A stretch of DNA of 64,000 nucleotides, taken from assembly GCA_025360045.1 (NCBI GenBank), contig JANYCY010000084.1, positions 1 through 64,000 on the forward strand. The letters are read 5' to 3'. Shown here in pieces: positions 60,968 through 64,000 of this stretch. The notes beneath the pieces were generated by a model. It was not told where the DNA came from. It ran no database searches and saw only the letters and a list, made by a program, of their open reading frames with translations. The DNA comes from Janthinobacterium sp. (lineage in GTDB: Bacteria > Pseudomonadota > Gammaproteobacteria > Burkholderiales > Chitinibacteraceae). Positions within the stretch are counted from its first letter, which is position 1; every line of letters begins with the position of its first letter. Position numbers and translations under genes: made by a program.

Positions 60968-61030
60968 TCGTCATTCCCGCTCGCCTTTGGCGGGAATCCA
61001 GCTACCCTGCCGGATCCAATAGCACTCGGG
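60968..61030. repeat. GTCATTCCCGC-type dispersed repeat
   Basis: The sequence GTCATTCCCGCTCGCCTTTG and GGCGGGAATCCAGC with a GGATGACGGGCGGG end resembles a common palindromic intergenic repeat in proteobacteria. It is the only copy seen in this window and overlaps nothing coding. Confidence 0.6.
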
Positions 61031-61053
61031 GATGACGGGCGGGATTATTCGAG

Positions 61054-62589
<1,536 letters not shown>

Positions 62590-62590
62590 C

Positions 62591-62706
62591 TAAACCTTGA
62601 ACCACAGAGTAAAACGAGGACACAGAGGTCACAGAGAAAACGATTCAATCATTGCTTTTCTCTGTGAAACTCTGTGTTCTCTGTGCCCTCGGTGGTTCAA
62701 GATTTA
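62591..62706. repeat. CACAGAG-family inverted repeat beside astD
   Basis: TGAACCACAGAGTAAAACGA with CACAGAGGTCACAGAG, then about 20 bases, then CTCTGTGAAACTCTGTGTTC and GTGGTTCAAGATTTAGC. It is closely similar in sequence and layout to 26812-26925 beside astE. Confidence 0.9.
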
Positions 62707-62784
62707 GCTCTGCCTAAGTCCTTTATTGAAGGCAACTACGCAGCTGCACCCGTCCTGTAAATTACAGATTTATGTTTTAGAGGC

Positions 62785-63816
62785 TTACACCACTCTCCGT
62801 GGATAAGCTTCCATCATTCTGACCTGATCCCCGGTGCTCACTTGCAATGCCTTGGCTTCTGCTGGTGTCAGCATAATCAGGCCTTGCTCTGGCGCGGTAT
62901 AAATCAGCCCTGTGCGGAATTTCTTTAACTGGCTGGTTGCGATGAGATGCGGTGCCGATGGGGCTTTTTTTGTGTCGCTGATCACTACATTACAAAGCCC
63001 ACTTTCACGCATCACGCGCAGGCTGTCGATACGGGCTTCTAGCACGGGGCCTGCTTCAAAGATATCGATGTGTCGCTCTAAGCGTAAGCCTTCGCTTTCT
63101 AATAGATGACGCGCAGGGGTGGTGTCTTTGTGCGTGGCCCCAATACAGGCTTTGGCGTCGTCCGGCAAAAAGTCGATATAAACCGGAAAACGTGGCATCA
63201 GTTCGGCCAGAAAAGATTTTTGACCAAGCGACACCAAGCGATCCGCTTCATGAAAATCGATGCGATAAAAATGGCTACCCAGCGCGCGCCAGAAGGGCGA
63301 ATCGCTGTGCTCATCAAATACCCCGCGCATTTCGGCGCAGACCCGGGTCCCAAAACGGTCGCTAAATTGTGCCAAAAACATAAAGCGAGATTTGGACAAA
63401 AGCGCGCCATTACAGTTCACGCGGTGCAGCGGGTCTAAAAAGAGCGAGCAAAGTTCGGTGTAGCCGGTGAGATCGTGCGAGATGGTCAGCTTATCCATCT
63501 TGCTCCAGATGTTCATTTCGCGGCTGGCGTACACCGAGGTGTCGATGCGGTAGGTGTAAAACGGCTGCTCCAGCCCCACGGCGGTTTCAATGCCGCATAC
63601 GCCGACGATTTCGCCGGTGTCGGTTTCTTCCATTAAGAATAGATAGCCCTGATCGGCCAGCGCAGCGCTGCCTTCTAGGGTGCGGCGAACACGGTCAATT
63701 CTGGCGGCCTGGGCGCCCGGATCGGGTTTAAGCGTGGTCATACCGGGGCCCGCTTTATGCGCCAGCTCAACGAGTTTATCTACGTCACTAAATTGGCAGA
63801 GGCGGACAATTTTCAT
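62785..63816 (-). CDS. astA: Arginine N-succinyltransferase, beta-type subunit
   Basis: Succinyl-CoA-dependent acyltransferase of 343 residues that starts arginine breakdown by the AST pathway. The family pattern is clear: AHKAGPGMTTLKPD, VGVCGIETAVGLEQPFYTYRI, SHDLTGYTELCSLFLDP, GALLSKSRFMFLAQF, AEMRGVFDEHSDSPFWRALGSHFYRIDF and FLAELMPRFPVYIDFLP. The upstream gene, whose TGA overlaps this ATG, is a second AstA-like subunit, so this one corresponds to AruG (beta) of Pseudomonas. About 270 bases, including a repeat, separate it from astD. Confidence 0.93.
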   Translation of the reverse strand: MKIVRLCQFSDVDKLVELAHKAGPGMTTLKPDPGAQAARIDRVRRTLEGSAALADQGYLFLMEETDTGEIVGVCGIETAVGLEQPFYTYRIDTSVYASREMNIWSKMDKLTISHDLTGYTELCSLFLDPLHRVNCNGALLSKSRFMFLAQFSDRFGTRVCAEMRGVFDEHSDSPFWRALGSHFYRIDFHEADRLVSLGQKSFLAELMPRFPVYIDFLPDDAKACIGATHKDTTPARHLLESEGLRLERHIDIFEAGPVLEARIDSLRVMRESGLCNVVISDTKKAPSAPHLIATSQLKKFRTGLIYTAPEQGLIMLTPAEAKALQVSTGDQVRMMEAYPRRVV

Positions 63817-64000
63817 AATACGGCCCCTGAGTGATTCAATTTTACACAGCGTACTTCGCCGCCAATGCCCACTTCCAGTGCGCTGGCTAAGTTAGGTGGC
63901 AAGGCCATATCGTGGCTAAGCTGCTTAGGTAAATGGGTTTTAATGCAGCGAAAATCGCTGGCGGAGGTATTGCAAACCAAATAGCTGGCCGCACCGTGAA
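63813..64000 (-). CDS. Arginine/ornithine succinyltransferase, alpha-type subunit (C-terminal part)
   Basis: Partial gene cut by the window edge; only the last 62 codons are visible, ending SASDFRCIKTHLP, LSHDMALPPNLASALEV and GIGGEVRCVKLNHSGAVL. The C-terminal GGEVRxVxL pattern and direct overlap (TTATGA) with the following AstA subunit fit the AruF-like alpha subunit, which precedes AruG in the aru operon of Pseudomonas. A visible Met is not the start. The assignment relies on the short tail and on context. Confidence 0.75.
   Translation of the reverse strand, partial: HGAASYLVCNTSASDFRCIKTHLPKQLSHDMALPPNLASALEVGIGGEVRCVKLNHSGAVL

Overview
The window looks like chromosomal DNA of a betaproteobacterium, most likely Neisseriales/Chromobacteriaceae (an Iodobacter- or Chitinibacter-like genome). 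This is inferred from gene families and gene order, because no rRNA or tRNA gene is present. It is mostly housekeeping and catabolic genes plus one large exopolysaccharide (EPS) locus. Many intergenic gaps are filled with palindromic and other dispersed repeats.

Layout. 1-3.3 kb: accessory DNA beside ssrA (tmRNA, minus strand), holding a HigBA-type toxin-antitoxin pair and a DDE transposase between two 111-bp copies of the ssrA 3' flank. 3.4-6.6 kb: gph, ubiG and a methylthioadenosine/SAH deaminase-like gene in one minus-strand operon, then a small repeat-rich lipoprotein. 6.8-9.4 kb: roxA (ribosomal oxygenase) with a small partner, divergent from a cysteine-less Bcp-like peroxiredoxin and slyD. 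9.6-13.2 kb: two tandem alkaline phosphatases and an exported protein. 13.5-20.1 kb: nrdA and nrdB behind two NrdR boxes, separated by an adenine deaminase and two paralogous lipoproteins. 20.1-21.3 kb: an AT-rich three-gene cassette, HicA-HicB-SecB-like, a candidate toxin-antitoxin-chaperone (TAC) system. 21.3-23.5 kb: repeat-dense DNA around a PAP2 phosphatase.

23.5-34 kb: a PotD-like binding protein, an RsgA/DUF1097 chimeric ORF, small genes, astE, and a module of FAD/Fe-S D-2-hydroxyglutarate dehydrogenase plus HglS-like 2-oxoadipate dioxygenase with a divergent LysR regulator. This module would feed lysine-derived 2-oxoadipate into 2-oxoglutarate. 34.5-60.8 kb: a LapD-like c-di-GMP receptor, an O-antigen-ligase-like protein, then the EPS locus. 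Its plus-strand arm (39.4-52.8 kb) holds the initiating phosphotransferase, six glycosyltransferases, two acyltransferases, a Wzx flippase, a Wzy polymerase and an SGNH hydrolase. Its minus-strand arm (59.3-52.8 kb) holds an outer-membrane barrel protein, Wza-like export protein, Wzc-like kinase, CpsB-like phosphatase, a TPR-like protein and a LapG-like protease. A PEP-CTERM protein follows. 61-64 kb: arginine succinyltransferase-pathway genes (astD and both astA subunits, the alpha one cut by the window edge).

The most interesting signals are the candidate HicAB-SecB TAC cassette, the RsgA/DUF1097 fusion, the peroxiredoxin without its catalytic cysteine, the HglS-D2HGDH pairing, LapD and LapG bracketing the EPS locus, and the dense families of palindromic and tandem repeats, including 11 perfect CCCAAA units.
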